NCBI GenBank assembly: GCA_000961655.1
Contig: LADR01000033.1
Location: forward strand, 1 to 59,979
Reading direction: 5' to 3'
DNA length: 59,979 bases
Source of the DNA: Desulfatitalea sp. BRH_c12
GTDB lineage: Bacteria > Desulfobacterota > Desulfobacteria > Desulfobacterales > Desulfosarcinaceae
Shown: in pieces, positions 1 through 9,078 of the stretch
How positions within the stretch are numbered: the stretch's first letter is position 1
Layout: the number at the start of each line of letters is the position of its first letter
The notes under the pieces: model-generated
Databases searched by the model: none
What the model saw: only the letters and a program-made list of their open reading frames with translations
What the model was told of the DNA's origin: nothing
Made by a program: the position numbers and the translations under genes

Positions 1-351
1 CGCGGTGCCGCGGCGCAGGCGCAAGATCTCTTCGGCCGACTGACCGTGGGCATACCGCACGCGCGCAAAGTCGTCGGTATGCGCATTGTCCGGGCCGACG
101 ATGGCGGTCAGGTGGGCCGCATCGGCGGGTGCCAGGGTCATAGGCCGCAGGGGGGCTACCGGCGCAATGCCGATGTGCTGCGGTGCTGGCGGCCTGGAGA
201 GGTCTATCTGTAAATGGCTTTGGATGAAGCGCAGCAGCGTTTCTTTAGGCGGATGGAAGCGGTCGGGCGCGCCCCATTTGAAAATCGTGCGGTAACTGCC
301 TTGCGGTGGCACCTGATGAACCCAGTCCGGACGGATAGACTTTGGGGCCAT
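1..351 (-). CDS. FAD-binding oxidase, alkyl-DHAP synthase family (3' end cut by window)
   Basis: The N-terminal 117 codons of a gene that runs off the left edge. The start ATG at 351 follows a clear AGGAGG on the minus strand. The peptide begins MAPKSIRPDWVHQVPP, then has FKWGAPDR and, near residue 100, YAHGQSAEEILRLRRG. This matches the stretch before the FAD-binding domain of alkyldihydroxyacetonephosphate synthases (human AGPS has a comparable FRAHG...EI..LREG). That family exchanges the acyl chain of acyl-DHAP for a fatty alcohol, forming an ether bond; the FAD domain itself lies outside the window. It sits 40 bp downstream of the TIM-barrel gene and points away from glpD, which fits a glycerolipid role. 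A related glycolate/lactate oxidase cannot be excluded from this fragment. Confidence 0.65.
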   Translation of the reverse strand, partial: MAPKSIRPDWVHQVPPQGSYRTIFKWGAPDRFHPPKETLLRFIQSHLQIDLSRPPAPQHIGIAPVAPLRPMTLAPADAAHLTAIVGPDNAHTDDFARVRYAHGQSAEEILRLRRGTA

Positions 352-390
352 TTTGCAACCTCCTGTGTCAGCCTGGACGCAAATATATCA

Positions 391-1197
391 TCAACGGGGG
401 AACGCCGGCGATGCAAACATCCCAGCCAGCTTTTCACGGCTGATGCGCAGGTAGTCCCGATCCTTGGAAAATACTTCGAGCGTGATCGTATCGTCATAGC
501 CGACGTTGCGCAATGCCTTTACCACCGCCGGAAAATCGATTGCGCCCGCGCCGATCGGCAGATGGTCATCGTTGCGCCCGAAGTTGTCGCTGGCGTGAAT
601 GTGGCCGATACGGTCGCCAAAGCGGTCTATGAACCCTAAAATCCTTTGCATTCGACCGTTGATATGGGCATGTCCGATGTCCAGGGTCATCTGGAGGTTG
701 GAATAGGTATGCAAAATGTCGTCGAAGTCTTCCGGCCGAACCAGCGATTGGGAGTTTGGCATCAAGTTTTCCAGGCACATCGTCAGGTTCAGGCGTTCGG
801 CCTCTTTGACCAGGCGTGCCAGGGTTGTCCTGGCATGTCGGTCGGCCAGGTCGCGCAGCATGGCGCCGAGCCCGCGGATGATGCTGGGATGTACGACCAC
901 CTTGAGCGGCTGCAGGTCGGCCGCGCAGCGCATGGACGCGAGGGTTTCCTGAATCGACGCCTCCCGCAGGCTGTCGGTCAGATCCGCGGTGGACACAAAA
1001 GTGGGCAGATGGCAGGTCAGGGCCATGCCGTGGCGGTTCAAGGCCGTCAAGATAGCATCCTTTTGCTCCCGGATCACCGTGTGATGCGCAAAAGGCGCAT
1101 CCATGGTGATTTCCAGGTAATCGAAGCCGAGCGCGCCGAGCACTTCGATTTCCTGAAGAAGCGGATGCAGAGGAGAATTCATGAGGCCGTAACGCAT
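391..1197 (-). CDS. Sugar phosphate isomerase/epimerase-like TIM barrel protein
   Basis: A 268-aa protein of the xylose-isomerase-like TIM barrel superfamily (AP endonuclease 2 fold). The start MRYGLMNSPLH is chosen because AAGGAGG lies 8 bases upstream; longer in-frame starts have no ribosome site. Family marks are HLPTFVST, KVVVHPSI, the metal-site stretch CLENLMPNS near the middle, LDIGHAHING and IGHIHASDNFGRNDDHLPIGAG, which supply the Glu, Asp and His metal ligands. Members isomerise sugar phosphates or related polyols using a divalent metal; the substrate is not evident here. It probably shares a transcript with the flavoprotein gene downstream. No signal peptide is seen, so it should be cytoplasmic. 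Confidence 0.8.
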   Translation of the reverse strand: MRYGLMNSPLHPLLQEIEVLGALGFDYLEITMDAPFAHHTVIREQKDAILTALNRHGMALTCHLPTFVSTADLTDSLREASIQETLASMRCAADLQPLKVVVHPSIIRGLGAMLRDLADRHARTTLARLVKEAERLNLTMCLENLMPNSQSLVRPEDFDDILHTYSNLQMTLDIGHAHINGRMQRILGFIDRFGDRIGHIHASDNFGRNDDHLPIGAGAIDFPAVVKALRNVGYDDTITLEVFSKDRDYLRISREKLAGMFASPAFPR

Positions 1198-1587
1198 TTC
1201 GATTACCTCCTTTCCCGCCGCCGGGATACGCCACCGCAGGGGGATCTTCGATTCGGTATTTTTACAGTATGGCACTTATGTATAAAGTCGATGGCATACT
1301 CTCGTCAACTTCGATGATCTCTTAAAAAGCCGACATCTGCCATTCGACTGGTTCTGTTCAAAAACCCTTAAATATCATTTGAATCGCTTAACACCCAAAG
1401 CTGCTATTGTTAAAAAGCTGCTTTTTTGATCAATAGTAATAATTACGATAGTGAACTTTAGAGATTGGCACGGAAGAGGTGATCCGGGAGGATGGCGCGG
1501 ACCACCCTTCCGGGTTGCCGGAGTTGGCAAGCTCCGAAAGGCGCCTTGCGCAACCAAACCATTTCGATCCATCGATTCGAGGCAATC
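1198..1587. other. Intergenic region between divergent genes, with a repeat core
   Basis: This is the shared upstream region of the TIM-barrel gene (minus) and glpD (plus). Bases 1464-1507 hold a copy of the dispersed intergenic core (ATTGGCACGgAGAGGTGATC, then GCGCGGACCACCC), also found near 34.5, 42.6, 47.6 and 57.4 kb. The segment 1365-1450 is AT-rich and could carry promoters, but I could not settle on -35/-10 boxes. The open frame continues upstream of 1588 into the repeat, so the upstream extension of glpD is not taken as coding. Confidence 0.5.
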
Positions 1588-3216
1588 ATGATCGATCTTC
1601 CCGAAAACTGCGATCTCGTGATCATCGGCGGGGGCATCACCGGCGCGGGCATTTTTCACGAGACCGCCCGCATGGGTCTGAAGGTCGTGCTGTTGGAACA
1701 GCACGATTTCGCCTGGGGCACATCCAGCCGATCGTCTAAACTGATTCACGGCGGGTTGCGCTATCTCAAGGAAGGCCATGTCCTGTTGACCCGCGATGCG
1801 GTCAAGGAGCGCGAGCGTCTGCTGCGCGAAGCGCCCGGCCTTGTCCGGCCGATACCATTCGTGTTGCCCATTTACAAAGATCGCGGTCCGGGACGCTGGA
1901 CTTTGCAGGCTGGGTTGTCGGTCTATGATCTGTTGGCGCAAAAAAGACGGCATCGCCGCCTGGCTCCCGAGGAGGTGGTCGCCCAGGTGCCGTTTATCGA
2001 GCGCAAGGACCTGCTGGGTGGCTACGAGTTTTGGGATGCCCAGGTGGATGATGCGCGGCTGGTGCTGCGTCTGATCCGCGAGGGACGCCAGGCCGGTGGC
2101 ATGGCACGCAACTATACGGTAGTGCAGACGATTGAGCGCGATGCGCAAGGCATGGTGCGCGGCGTCGCCCTGCAGGATGTGGAAACCCAGGCGTGTGCGG
2201 ACATTGAGGCGTCAGCGGTGATCAATGCAACGGGTTGCTGGGCCGAATGCCTGCACCCCCAGGTGCACGCGCAGCGGCATATGCGTCCCTTGCGCGGCAG
2301 CCATTTGTTTTTTCCGCACACCGTGCTGCCGGTACAGTGTGCGGTGTCGTTCACGCATCCTGAGGATCAGCGGCCGGTGTTCGTGATTCCCTGGGAGGCG
2401 GCTGTCCTGGTCGGCACCACCGATTTGGATCACACGCCCGATCTGGCCCTCGAGCCGACGATCACCCGCGCGGAGGCCGATTATCTGTTGGCTGGCGCAC
2501 GCGCCTTGTTTCCCTCGCTGGGCCTTTCGTTGAACCAGTGCTTGGCCGCGCAGGCCGGTCTGCGGCCGGTGATCAGCAGTAACAGCGAGCGCGCGCCTTC
2601 GGAGGAATCGCGCGAGCACGATATCTGGGTGGACAACGGTCTGGTGACGATTGCCGGCGGCAAGTTGACCACCTATCGCCGCGTGGCCCTGGATGCGTTG
2701 AAGGCGGCCCAGCCATTCCTGCCGGGGTTAGAAAAGATACAGCCGGATGCGCCCGGGTTCGAGACGGCTGAGTTGGCACCGCCGGTCGGCGCTCCGGAGG
2801 CCGAGACCTGGCAGCGGCTGACCGGTCGATACGGCCAAGGCGCCTATGCGATTGTGGCTGGCGCGAAGGACGAAGATCTGCAATGTATTCCGGGCACGCG
2901 CACGTTGTGGGCCGAACTGCCGTTTGTGGCCGGGGAATCGGTACGCCACCTGTCCGATCTGATGCTGCGCAGGGTGCGTATCGGGTTGCTGCTGCCCGAG
3001 GGCGGCAAGGCCCAGCTGAATCGTATCGGGCGCTTGATCCGACCGGTGCTCGGCTGGAACCGGCGCCATTGGCGCAGGGAAGTCAAAGCGTACCGAAACC
3101 ACTGGCACCAGGCCCATGGGTTTTCCTGGCAGACACCGGTCGCTGGTAGGCTGCGTCGTTGTTTTCAATGGTTGAAAACCCATTTTGGCCGGCGGGTCAG
3201 TGGGCCTGTCGCTTGA
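1588..3216 (+). CDS. glpD: Aerobic-type glycerol-3-phosphate dehydrogenase
   Basis: A 542-aa FAD-dependent enzyme that oxidises sn-glycerol 3-phosphate to dihydroxyacetone phosphate and passes electrons to the quinone pool at the membrane. The Rossmann motif IIGGGITGAGIFHETA is at residues 12-27. The family blocks GTSSRSSKLIHGGLRYL, LRGSHLFFP, VLVGTTDLDH and AGGKLTTYR (C-terminal FAD contact) follow in the usual order. ATG 1588 is preceded by GAGG and puts the Rossmann motif at the expected distance; the longer frame upstream runs through repeat DNA. Next come an FGGY kinase 40 bp downstream and a cysteine-less Lpd-like protein, so the three are probably co-transcribed. The C-terminal domain is slightly short but present. 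Confidence 0.92.
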   Translation: MIDLPENCDLVIIGGGITGAGIFHETARMGLKVVLLEQHDFAWGTSSRSSKLIHGGLRYLKEGHVLLTRDAVKERERLLREAPGLVRPIPFVLPIYKDRGPGRWTLQAGLSVYDLLAQKRRHRRLAPEEVVAQVPFIERKDLLGGYEFWDAQVDDARLVLRLIREGRQAGGMARNYTVVQTIERDAQGMVRGVALQDVETQACADIEASAVINATGCWAECLHPQVHAQRHMRPLRGSHLFFPHTVLPVQCAVSFTHPEDQRPVFVIPWEAAVLVGTTDLDHTPDLALEPTITRAEADYLLAGARALFPSLGLSLNQCLAAQAGLRPVISSNSERAPSEESREHDIWVDNGLVTIAGGKLTTYRRVALDALKAAQPFLPGLEKIQPDAPGFETAELAPPVGAPEAETWQRLTGRYGQGAYAIVAGAKDEDLQCIPGTRTLWAELPFVAGESVRHLSDLMLRRVRIGLLLPEGGKAQLNRIGRLIRPVLGWNRRHWRREVKAYRNHWHQAHGFSWQTPVAGRLRRCFQWLKTHFGRRVSGPVA

Positions 3217-3256
3217 ACGCGCCGTTCCTCTCTGAACACTCACGTAAAGGCAGCAT

Positions 3257-4813
3257 ATGACCGTTCGCGATCGCATCCTGTCCATCGACAACGGGACCCA
3301 AAGTCTGAAAGCCATGATTTTCGATCTGAACGGTCACATGCTCGCCAAGGCGCAGGTGGCGTTCAAACCCTATGTATCGGTTCAACCCGGCTGGGCGGAG
3401 CAAGATCCTGATATCTTCTGGAAAGCCTTGTGCGAGGCCTGCGGCCGATTGTGGGCCGCAGGGGCGGTTGCGCGCGAAGACCTGGCCGGCGTCGCCCTGA
3501 CCACCCAACGCGCCACCGTGGTAAACGTGGGTGTCGATGGCAAGCCGCTGCGGCCGGCCATTGTCTGGCTCGATCAGCGCAAGACGCGCGGGCTGCCGCC
3601 ATTGGGCGGTGCGTGGGGCTGGATCTTCCGCCTGGCTGGCTTGCGTGGCACCCTCGACTACATCCGGGCCGAGGCCGAGGCCAACTGGCTGGTGCAGCAC
3701 GATGCCGACGTGTGGCGGCGTACGCACAAATACCTGCTCTTGTCGGGGTATCTGACCTACCGGATGACGGGACGGTTTGTGGATTCGGTCGGCTGTCAGG
3801 TGGGCTACATCCCGTTTGATTACAAACGCCTGCGCTGGGCGCGCACGTGGGATTGGCACTGGCGCTGTCTGCCGCTTCGTCCGGCCATGCTACCAGAATT
3901 GTATCCGCCCGGCACCCTTTTGGGGCAGGTCAGCCGCCAGGCGGCCAAGGAGACATGCCTGCCCGAAGGGTTGCCCGTGATTGCAGCTGCGGCCGACAAG
4001 GCCTGCGAGGTGATCGGCTCGGGCGCCCTGGCCGGTCACATCGGTTGCCTGAGCTACGGCACCACGGCGACGATCAATGTGATCCACAGGCGCTACGTGG
4101 AGCCGATCAAGCTGCTGCCAGCCTATCCCGCGGCGGTTGCCGATCACTACAATGTCGAGGTCGAGGTGTATCGCGGGTACTGGATGGTCGAATGGTTCAA
4201 GGAGCAGTTCGGGCATCTGGAACAGCAGGAAGCGCAGCGCCAGGGGGGCAGCGCCGAAGCACTGTTCGAACGGCTGCTCGAGCAGGTGCCGCCGGGCGCC
4301 ATGGGCTTGATGCTGCAACCCTACTGGAGCCCGGGGCTCAAGTTTCCCGGTCCGGAAGCCAAAGGCGCGGTCATCGGGTTCGGCGACGTGCATACGCGCG
4401 CCCATTTGTACCGCGCCATGCTTGAGGGGTTGGCCTATGCCCTGCGCGAGGGGCTCGAGCGTTTAGAGCGGCGCACCCACACAGCGATCACATCGCTGCG
4501 GGTCTCGGGCGGCGGTTCGCAAAGCGACCAGGCCCTGCAGCTGACCGCGGACATCTTCGGCCTGCCCACCTGCCGGCCGCACCTGTATGAAACCGCCGGG
4601 CTTGGCGCGGCCATCGATGCAGCCGTAGGGCTGGGGCTGCACACCGGTTTTACGTCGGCGGTTCAAGCCATGACGCACACCGGCCGCTTGTTCGAGCCCG
4701 ACCCGATCCACCAGCACCAGTACGAACGGCTTTACCAGGAGGTGTACAAGCGCATGTACAAGCGATTGAGGCCGCTTTATGAGCGGATTCGGGAGATTAC
4801 GGGGTATCCGTAG
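3257..4813 (+). CDS. FGGY-family carbohydrate kinase (glycerol kinase-like)
   Basis: A 518-aa ATP-dependent kinase. The phosphate-1 motif [14 protein letters not shown] lies at residues 10-23, [12 protein letters not shown]-type and WLDQRK substrate blocks lie near residue 80-100, GTTATINV (phosphate 2) in the middle, and the adenosine motif [20 protein letters not shown] followed by [14 protein letters not shown] near residue 415-455. The family phosphorylates glycerol, xylulose, gluconate and similar polyols. Because glpD is directly upstream, glycerol is the likeliest substrate, but the sequence is not a textbook GlpK (GTQS rather than GTTSSR), so a sugar or another polyol is possible. Start 3257 has a weak AAAGG-type ribosome site. 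A strong hairpin follows the stop codon. Confidence 0.85.
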   Translation: MTVRDRILSIDNGTQSLKAMIFDLNGHMLAKAQVAFKPYVSVQPGWAEQDPDIFWKALCEACGRLWAAGAVAREDLAGVALTTQRATVVNVGVDGKPLRPAIVWLDQRKTRGLPPLGGAWGWIFRLAGLRGTLDYIRAEAEANWLVQHDADVWRRTHKYLLLSGYLTYRMTGRFVDSVGCQVGYIPFDYKRLRWARTWDWHWRCLPLRPAMLPELYPPGTLLGQVSRQAAKETCLPEGLPVIAAAADKACEVIGSGALAGHIGCLSYGTTATINVIHRRYVEPIKLLPAYPAAVADHYNVEVEVYRGYWMVEWFKEQFGHLEQQEAQRQGGSAEALFERLLEQVPPGAMGLMLQPYWSPGLKFPGPEAKGAVIGFGDVHTRAHLYRAMLEGLAYALREGLERLERRTHTAITSLRVSGGGSQSDQALQLTADIFGLPTCRPHLYETAGLGAAIDAAVGLGLHTGFTSAVQAMTHTGRLFEPDPIHQHQYERLYQEVYKRMYKRLRPLYERIREITGYP

Positions 4814-4821
4814 GCTTTTGT

Positions 4822-4853
4822 CGTTTGCCCGTTGGCCCATTGGCGGGCAAACG
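4822..4853 (+). terminator. Hairpin after the FGGY kinase gene
   Basis: A perfect 10-bp inverted repeat, CGTTTGCCCG (4822-4831) and CGGGCAAACG (4844-4853), with a 12-base loop, nine bases after the kinase stop. There is no T-run behind it, so it may be a weak or Rho-assisted terminator or an RNA 3'-end stabiliser between the kinase and the Lpd-like gene. The same GTTTGCCCG half-site recurs at 25.8-26.0 kb. Confidence 0.5.
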
Positions 4854-4928
4854 AATTGCTCACCGGCGCCCGGCTGTTTATTATGAACGAAGCTTTCCAA
4901 GAACCCGTCGCAATCAAGAGGATGTGCA

Positions 4929-6446
4929 ATGACCCATGCGGATGAACGATTCGATCTTTGCGTGATAGGGGCCGGTCCGGGTGGATTTGCCGGCGCCATG
5001 CGCGCCATTGACGCCGGTCGCAAGGTGTGCCTTATCGAGGGCGATGAAATCGGCGGCACGGGGGTCAAGTGGGGTGCGCTGGCTTCGAAAACGATGTGGG
5101 AGTTGTCCAAGGATTACGCCATTGCGTCCAAGACGGATCGCGGCTACCGCTGCCCGGATCTGAAAGTCGATTACCAGGCCGTGCGCGACACCGTGATTTC
5201 AGCGGTCAAGGAAAAGCAGTATCAGCTGCTGTCGCAATTGGAGACGTTTGCGCCTGGCTTTTGGAAAGGTTCCGGCAGCATCACCTACCTGCGGGGGTGG
5301 GCCGGCTTTATCGATACCCAACACGTGCGCGTCGATCTGCTTTCGGGCGCGCGCAAGGAGATTGCTGCCGATCATTTTCTGCTGAGCACAGGCTCCAAAC
5401 CGCGCCACTTCAGCCATGTGGCTGTCGATCAGGAGCGCATTCTCGATTCGGACGGTATTTTGGGGCTGGCACAGTTCCCGCGGCGCCTGATGATCATCGG
5501 AGCTGGTGTCACAGGCTGCGAATATGCCACCATTTTCTCCAACTTCGGCCAGACGCAGGTGTTTCTGGTCGATCACCAGGAGCGGGTACTGCCCTATGAG
5601 GATGAGGATGTGAGCGATTTTGTCAGCCGCAGCCTCGAGCTCAACGGGGTGAAAATCTTCCACTCCACCCAGCTGCGCCAGATTGTGCGTACGCCCGACC
5701 ATCTTGAAGTCATTCTCAACTTCGATGATGGGCATGCGCTGGTCGTGGAAGTGGATACCGTGCTGATTTCCATTGGCCGCGATCCGAGTTTCCGGCACCT
5801 GAATCTGGCGGCGGTCGGCATTGCGCCGGATGACGCCGGATACCTGGACTGCGATCCGGACGGGCGGGTGAAAGAAACGATCTATGCCGCCGGCGATGTG
5901 ACGCACCGGCCGGCCTTGGTCAACATGGCGGTCATGGAGAGCCGGCATGCGGTCAAGCACATGTTCAAGCTGCCGGCCTCACCGCTCAACTTTCCGAACA
6001 TGTCGACCGTGATGTTCTTCTATCCAGCCGTCGCCGCCGTCGGATTGAACGAAAAGGCGTGTCGGAAAAAGGGCATCGCTTACCGTGTGGGCACCTATGC
6101 CAATGCATTGGTGCCGCGCGCCATTGCCATGCGGTCGATCGGCGGATTTGTCAAAATCATAGTCAGCGATGATGCCGAGCAGAAAATTCTAGGCATGCGC
6201 GCGGCCGGCCCGGAAGTTTCCAGTACGATCATGGCCGTCGCGCTGCTCATCGATCAGGGCAAAAACGCCGCCGACGTGCTGGGCGCCATGTTTCCCCACC
6301 CGACAATGTCTGAAGGCATCCAGGAGTGCCTGCGCTTGCTGATGGCCAAATCGGTCTACAAGCCTGAAGCGTTTCCCGAACTGTTGCACATCCGCCGCTG
6401 GTGTCCGGGTAAGGGGTTTATTACACCGGCTTCGCCAAAAAGGTAA
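4929..6446 (+). CDS. Dihydrolipoamide dehydrogenase-like flavoprotein without the redox disulfide
   Basis: A 505-aa NAD(P)/FAD oxidoreductase of the class I pyridine nucleotide-disulfide fold. FAD motif VIGAGPGGFAGAM at residues 12-24; NAD motif IIGAGVTGCEYATIFSNFG in the centre; YAAGDVTHRPALVNMA; C-terminal dimerisation domain with HPTMSE near residue 457. In active Lpd enzymes the first helix reads GGTCLNVGCIPSK; here it reads GGTGVKWGALASK, so both redox cysteines are replaced (Gly45, Ala50). The protein therefore cannot act as a normal lipoamide dehydrogenase. As I recall, Mycobacterium tuberculosis LpdA, a quinone reductase lacking this disulfide, is encoded next to glpD2. A quinone or dye reductase linked to glycerol-3-phosphate oxidation is a reasonable guess. 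A GAGG ribosome site precedes ATG 4929. Confidence 0.85.
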   Translation: MTHADERFDLCVIGAGPGGFAGAMRAIDAGRKVCLIEGDEIGGTGVKWGALASKTMWELSKDYAIASKTDRGYRCPDLKVDYQAVRDTVISAVKEKQYQLLSQLETFAPGFWKGSGSITYLRGWAGFIDTQHVRVDLLSGARKEIAADHFLLSTGSKPRHFSHVAVDQERILDSDGILGLAQFPRRLMIIGAGVTGCEYATIFSNFGQTQVFLVDHQERVLPYEDEDVSDFVSRSLELNGVKIFHSTQLRQIVRTPDHLEVILNFDDGHALVVEVDTVLISIGRDPSFRHLNLAAVGIAPDDAGYLDCDPDGRVKETIYAAGDVTHRPALVNMAVMESRHAVKHMFKLPASPLNFPNMSTVMFFYPAVAAVGLNEKACRKKGIAYRVGTYANALVPRAIAMRSIGGFVKIIVSDDAEQKILGMRAAGPEVSSTIMAVALLIDQGKNAADVLGAMFPHPTMSEGIQECLRLLMAKSVYKPEAFPELLHIRRWCPGKGFITPASPKR

Positions 6447-6456
6447 AAAACGGCCT

Positions 6457-7053
6457 TTAATCCAGCGTTTCCAGCTCAAGAGGCGCATCGGTCGTATCGG
6501 TCGCATCTTTCGGCGCCGGCGGCAGGTTTTCGATCGGGCCGAACAGTTCGACATCGTCTTTCACCGGCGGTGTTTCGCGCGGTGCCACGATTTCGCGGGT
6601 TGTGGGCGGTGGTGGTTGTTTCTTTTCACCCGACCCGGCGCTTGCAGGCGGTGTTTTCTTCCGGAGAACCGGCTGCACGGTGCGCGGCATGGGTTCGCGC
6701 CGGATCAAAAGGTCTCGCGGAATATGGATCTGTTCGCCGATCCGCATGCGTTGCGGTTCAATGGCTGGATTGACCTGGGCCAGGCGCCGCCAATTGTCTT
6801 CCTTTCCGGTGTACCAGCGTGCGATCGCGCTCAATGTTTCACCCCCGTTGACCCGATGGATGAAGGTCGGTGGGACAGTCGCGGTCTTGGGTTGCACCGC
6901 CTTTGCCGGGGGCGCAGGCCGCGGGACAACGGCAGGTACGCGGGTTGCGGCGACAGGGCGCTCCGGTGGGGGTGGCATTCTGCTGCAGGCGGTTACCAAC
7001 GTGAGCGTTGCGGCTATCGCCCAGAGGACTATCATTGTTTGCGATTTTTTCAA
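6457..7053 (-). CDS. LysM-domain lipoprotein
   Basis: About 198 aa. The N-terminus is a lipoprotein signal (KK, hydrophobic run, lipobox VTAC), followed by a Pro-rich linker. One LysM domain follows (HRVNGGETLSAIARWYTG...NWRRLAQVNP...MRIGEQIHIP), then a Pro/Thr-rich acidic tail. LysM binds peptidoglycan, so the protein should be anchored in an envelope membrane and touch the wall. The start is uncertain: GTG at 7062 has no spaced ribosome site, whereas TTG at 7053 has GGAG eight bases upstream and leaves a compact signal peptide; I prefer the latter. It lies 20 bp or less from the ExeA-type gene upstream and is probably co-transcribed with it, which suggests an envelope-assembly role. It converges on the Lpd-like gene with about 10 bp between. 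Confidence 0.8.
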   Translation of the reverse strand: MKKSQTMIVLWAIAATLTLVTACSRMPPPPERPVAATRVPAVVPRPAPPAKAVQPKTATVPPTFIHRVNGGETLSAIARWYTGKEDNWRRLAQVNPAIEPQRMRIGEQIHIPRDLLIRREPMPRTVQPVLRKKTPPASAGSGEKKQPPPPTTREIVAPRETPPVKDDVELFGPIENLPPAPKDATDTTDAPLELETLD

Positions 7054-7073
7054 AACGTGCACTCCATGCGCTG

Positions 7074-8870
7074 TCAGTTGTTGTGGGCTTGTCGGAATTG
7101 GTCGAGATAGGCCTGAACTTTCGGGTTGTCCGGACGAATTGCCAAAGCGTGTTCCAGATTGGCCACACTTTGTTGGTTTTTGCCGCGCTTTTGCTGTACG
7201 ACGGCCAGGTTGAAGAGCGCTTTGTCCAGGTAGTCCGGTTTCATCTGCACAACGTGCGTGAACATTTCTTCGGCAGATGCATACTTGCCTGTGGTTGCAT
7301 AGATAAAACCTAGATTGAAATAGGCTTCCGGCAAGCTGGGATCCAGTCGCAGAACGTTCCGGTAGGCATCGATGGCCTGCGGATACTCTTTTTGATGGCT
7401 GTATACTTTGCCTAATCCGAAATAAGCCAACGCATTGGCGGGATCGACCGCGACGGCCTGGTCCAACATGGCCTGGGCTTTTGCGGGGGATTTGGACATG
7501 ACCTGCTCGGCTACTCCGACCAGCGCCTGCGAGTACAATGTGGCGGTGCGCGCGGTCGCCGGGTTATTTTGCCGGGCCCCTTCAAGTAAATCGAGGGCGG
7601 CCTGGAATCGTTTTTCGCTGATGGCTTTTTCCGCCAGGACCGTGTTGTCGATCTTAGGGGCACTCTCTTGTGAGGGCCTTTGACCGTCTGGAGGCGTTGG
7701 ATCAAGGGCAGATGTCGCCGGCGCTGCTTGCTGTGGGTCGGCCGGGACAACTGCGGCCACGGCTTTCTTTTCGGCGGCGGCTTTCGGCTCGGTAACAATA
7801 ATGGGTTGCGGGCTGGTACCGGAACGGGTTGCGACGATCAAAATGACAGCCGCAATGACCGGAAGAGAGGCCAATACCAATGGTAAGGCCTTGCGACGGG
7901 ATACCGTGGCGGCCAGACGCGTGGCCGTCCGGAGGGTTTCCCGGCCCATATGCAGCACCAGGGACGCTCCTGCGGGGATCCATGCGGCTGCAGAAACAGC
8001 GGCCTTGTGCGCAAGGGCGGTCAGTGAAGCAGCGGTCGGTGCCGACGACATGCGCCGGATCCCTTTGGGGTTGATGCTGATTTCTGCCATGCACTCTGCA
8101 ATGATCGCATCATCGAGGGTGTCGCACTCCTTGACATACCCGGTCAACAAAGCCCGATCGCACAGAATATTGATCGCTCGCGGATAGCCCCCCGAAAAAC
8201 GTTGGATGGCGCGCAGCGCCCGTGGCGTGAATAAAAGCTGTTCAGTGCCGGCAATTTTCAGGCGATGACGCACGTAGTGCGCTGTCTGTTGTTCGGAAAA
8301 CGGGTTAAGTTCGTAATACAAGGTGATACGCTGGCGCAAGGCCGCGCTGTTTTGCGAGGACAACATGGTCTTCAATTCGGATTGTCCAACGAAAAAGATG
8401 TTGAGCAAACGCTGGCCGTTCAGTTCCATGTTGGACAGGAGGCGGATTTCTTCCAGTAATGTCGTGGATAGCCGGTGCGCTTCGTCGACCACCAGCAAAA
8501 CCGTCTGGCCGCGGGCATGCGCCGCTTGCAGAAAGGCTTTGAAAAAGAGCAAAATATCGGCTTTGTTGTCAGCGGTGACTTGCGGATCGTAGGTTTTTGC
8601 GATCAGGCGCAAGAAATCAAGGGTGTCAAGGGTCGGATGGTTGATCGTCGCAACCTGAACGCTTTTATCCAGCATTTCCAGCAAAGCGTTGACCAGTGTT
8701 GTTTTGCCTGTTCCTACCGCTCCGGTCAGCACGACGAATCCGTTTTGCTGTAAAAGGCCGTACTTGAGCGTGGCCAAGGCTTCCTTATGATTTTCACTAA
8801 GCCATAAAAAACGGGTGTCCGTGCTGATTTGAAACGGCTTGTCCTTCAAGTGGTAATACGAAAGATACAT
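7074..8870 (-). CDS. ExeA/GspA-type AAA ATPase with C-terminal TPR repeats
   Basis: A 598-aa protein. It starts MYLSYYHLKDKPFQISTDTRF, the classic opening of ExeA/GspA/MshM ATPases. Walker A GAVGTGKTT (about residues 50-58) and Walker B LLVVDEAHRL follow. A single membrane segment (LPLVLASLPVIAAVILIVAT) sits near residue 340, after which come several TPR units (AYFGLGKVYSHQKEYPQAIDAYRNVL, in pieces). ExeA-type proteins couple peptidoglycan remodelling to assembly of type II secretion or MSHA-pilus machinery. Here the periplasmic part carries TPRs instead of the usual PG-binding domain, and the adjacent LysM lipoprotein might supply wall binding. ATG 8870 with GGGGG upstream is preferred to an upstream in-frame start. 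No other secretion genes are in view. Confidence 0.85.
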   Translation of the reverse strand: MYLSYYHLKDKPFQISTDTRFLWLSENHKEALATLKYGLLQQNGFVVLTGAVGTGKTTLVNALLEMLDKSVQVATINHPTLDTLDFLRLIAKTYDPQVTADNKADILLFFKAFLQAAHARGQTVLLVVDEAHRLSTTLLEEIRLLSNMELNGQRLLNIFFVGQSELKTMLSSQNSAALRQRITLYYELNPFSEQQTAHYVRHRLKIAGTEQLLFTPRALRAIQRFSGGYPRAINILCDRALLTGYVKECDTLDDAIIAECMAEISINPKGIRRMSSAPTAASLTALAHKAAVSAAAWIPAGASLVLHMGRETLRTATRLAATVSRRKALPLVLASLPVIAAVILIVATRSGTSPQPIIVTEPKAAAEKKAVAAVVPADPQQAAPATSALDPTPPDGQRPSQESAPKIDNTVLAEKAISEKRFQAALDLLEGARQNNPATARTATLYSQALVGVAEQVMSKSPAKAQAMLDQAVAVDPANALAYFGLGKVYSHQKEYPQAIDAYRNVLRLDPSLPEAYFNLGFIYATTGKYASAEEMFTHVVQMKPDYLDKALFNLAVVQQKRGKNQQSVANLEHALAIRPDNPKVQAYLDQFRQAHNN

Positions 8871-9078
8871 AGGCCCCCTATTCGAATGACAGATGTTCCC
8901 CCGCGCGGGGGCATAAGATCCCAATCCAAATGAGCCGCGGCAGAAAATGGGTGAGGGGTCCACGGAGCGGCGGCTGAGACAGTTTGCACATGCGAGCGGG
9001 GTAGTATGGAAGGCAGTGCCGTCGGACGATCTCTCCTGCTTACTATGCCTTCGGGTAACGGGTCTGTCAACAGGCTTG

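Noticed and set aside
1492-1587. N-terminal extension of glpD
   Set aside because: The extra codons run through a dispersed repeat core and have no ribosome site, whereas ATG 1588 has GAGG and fits the family.
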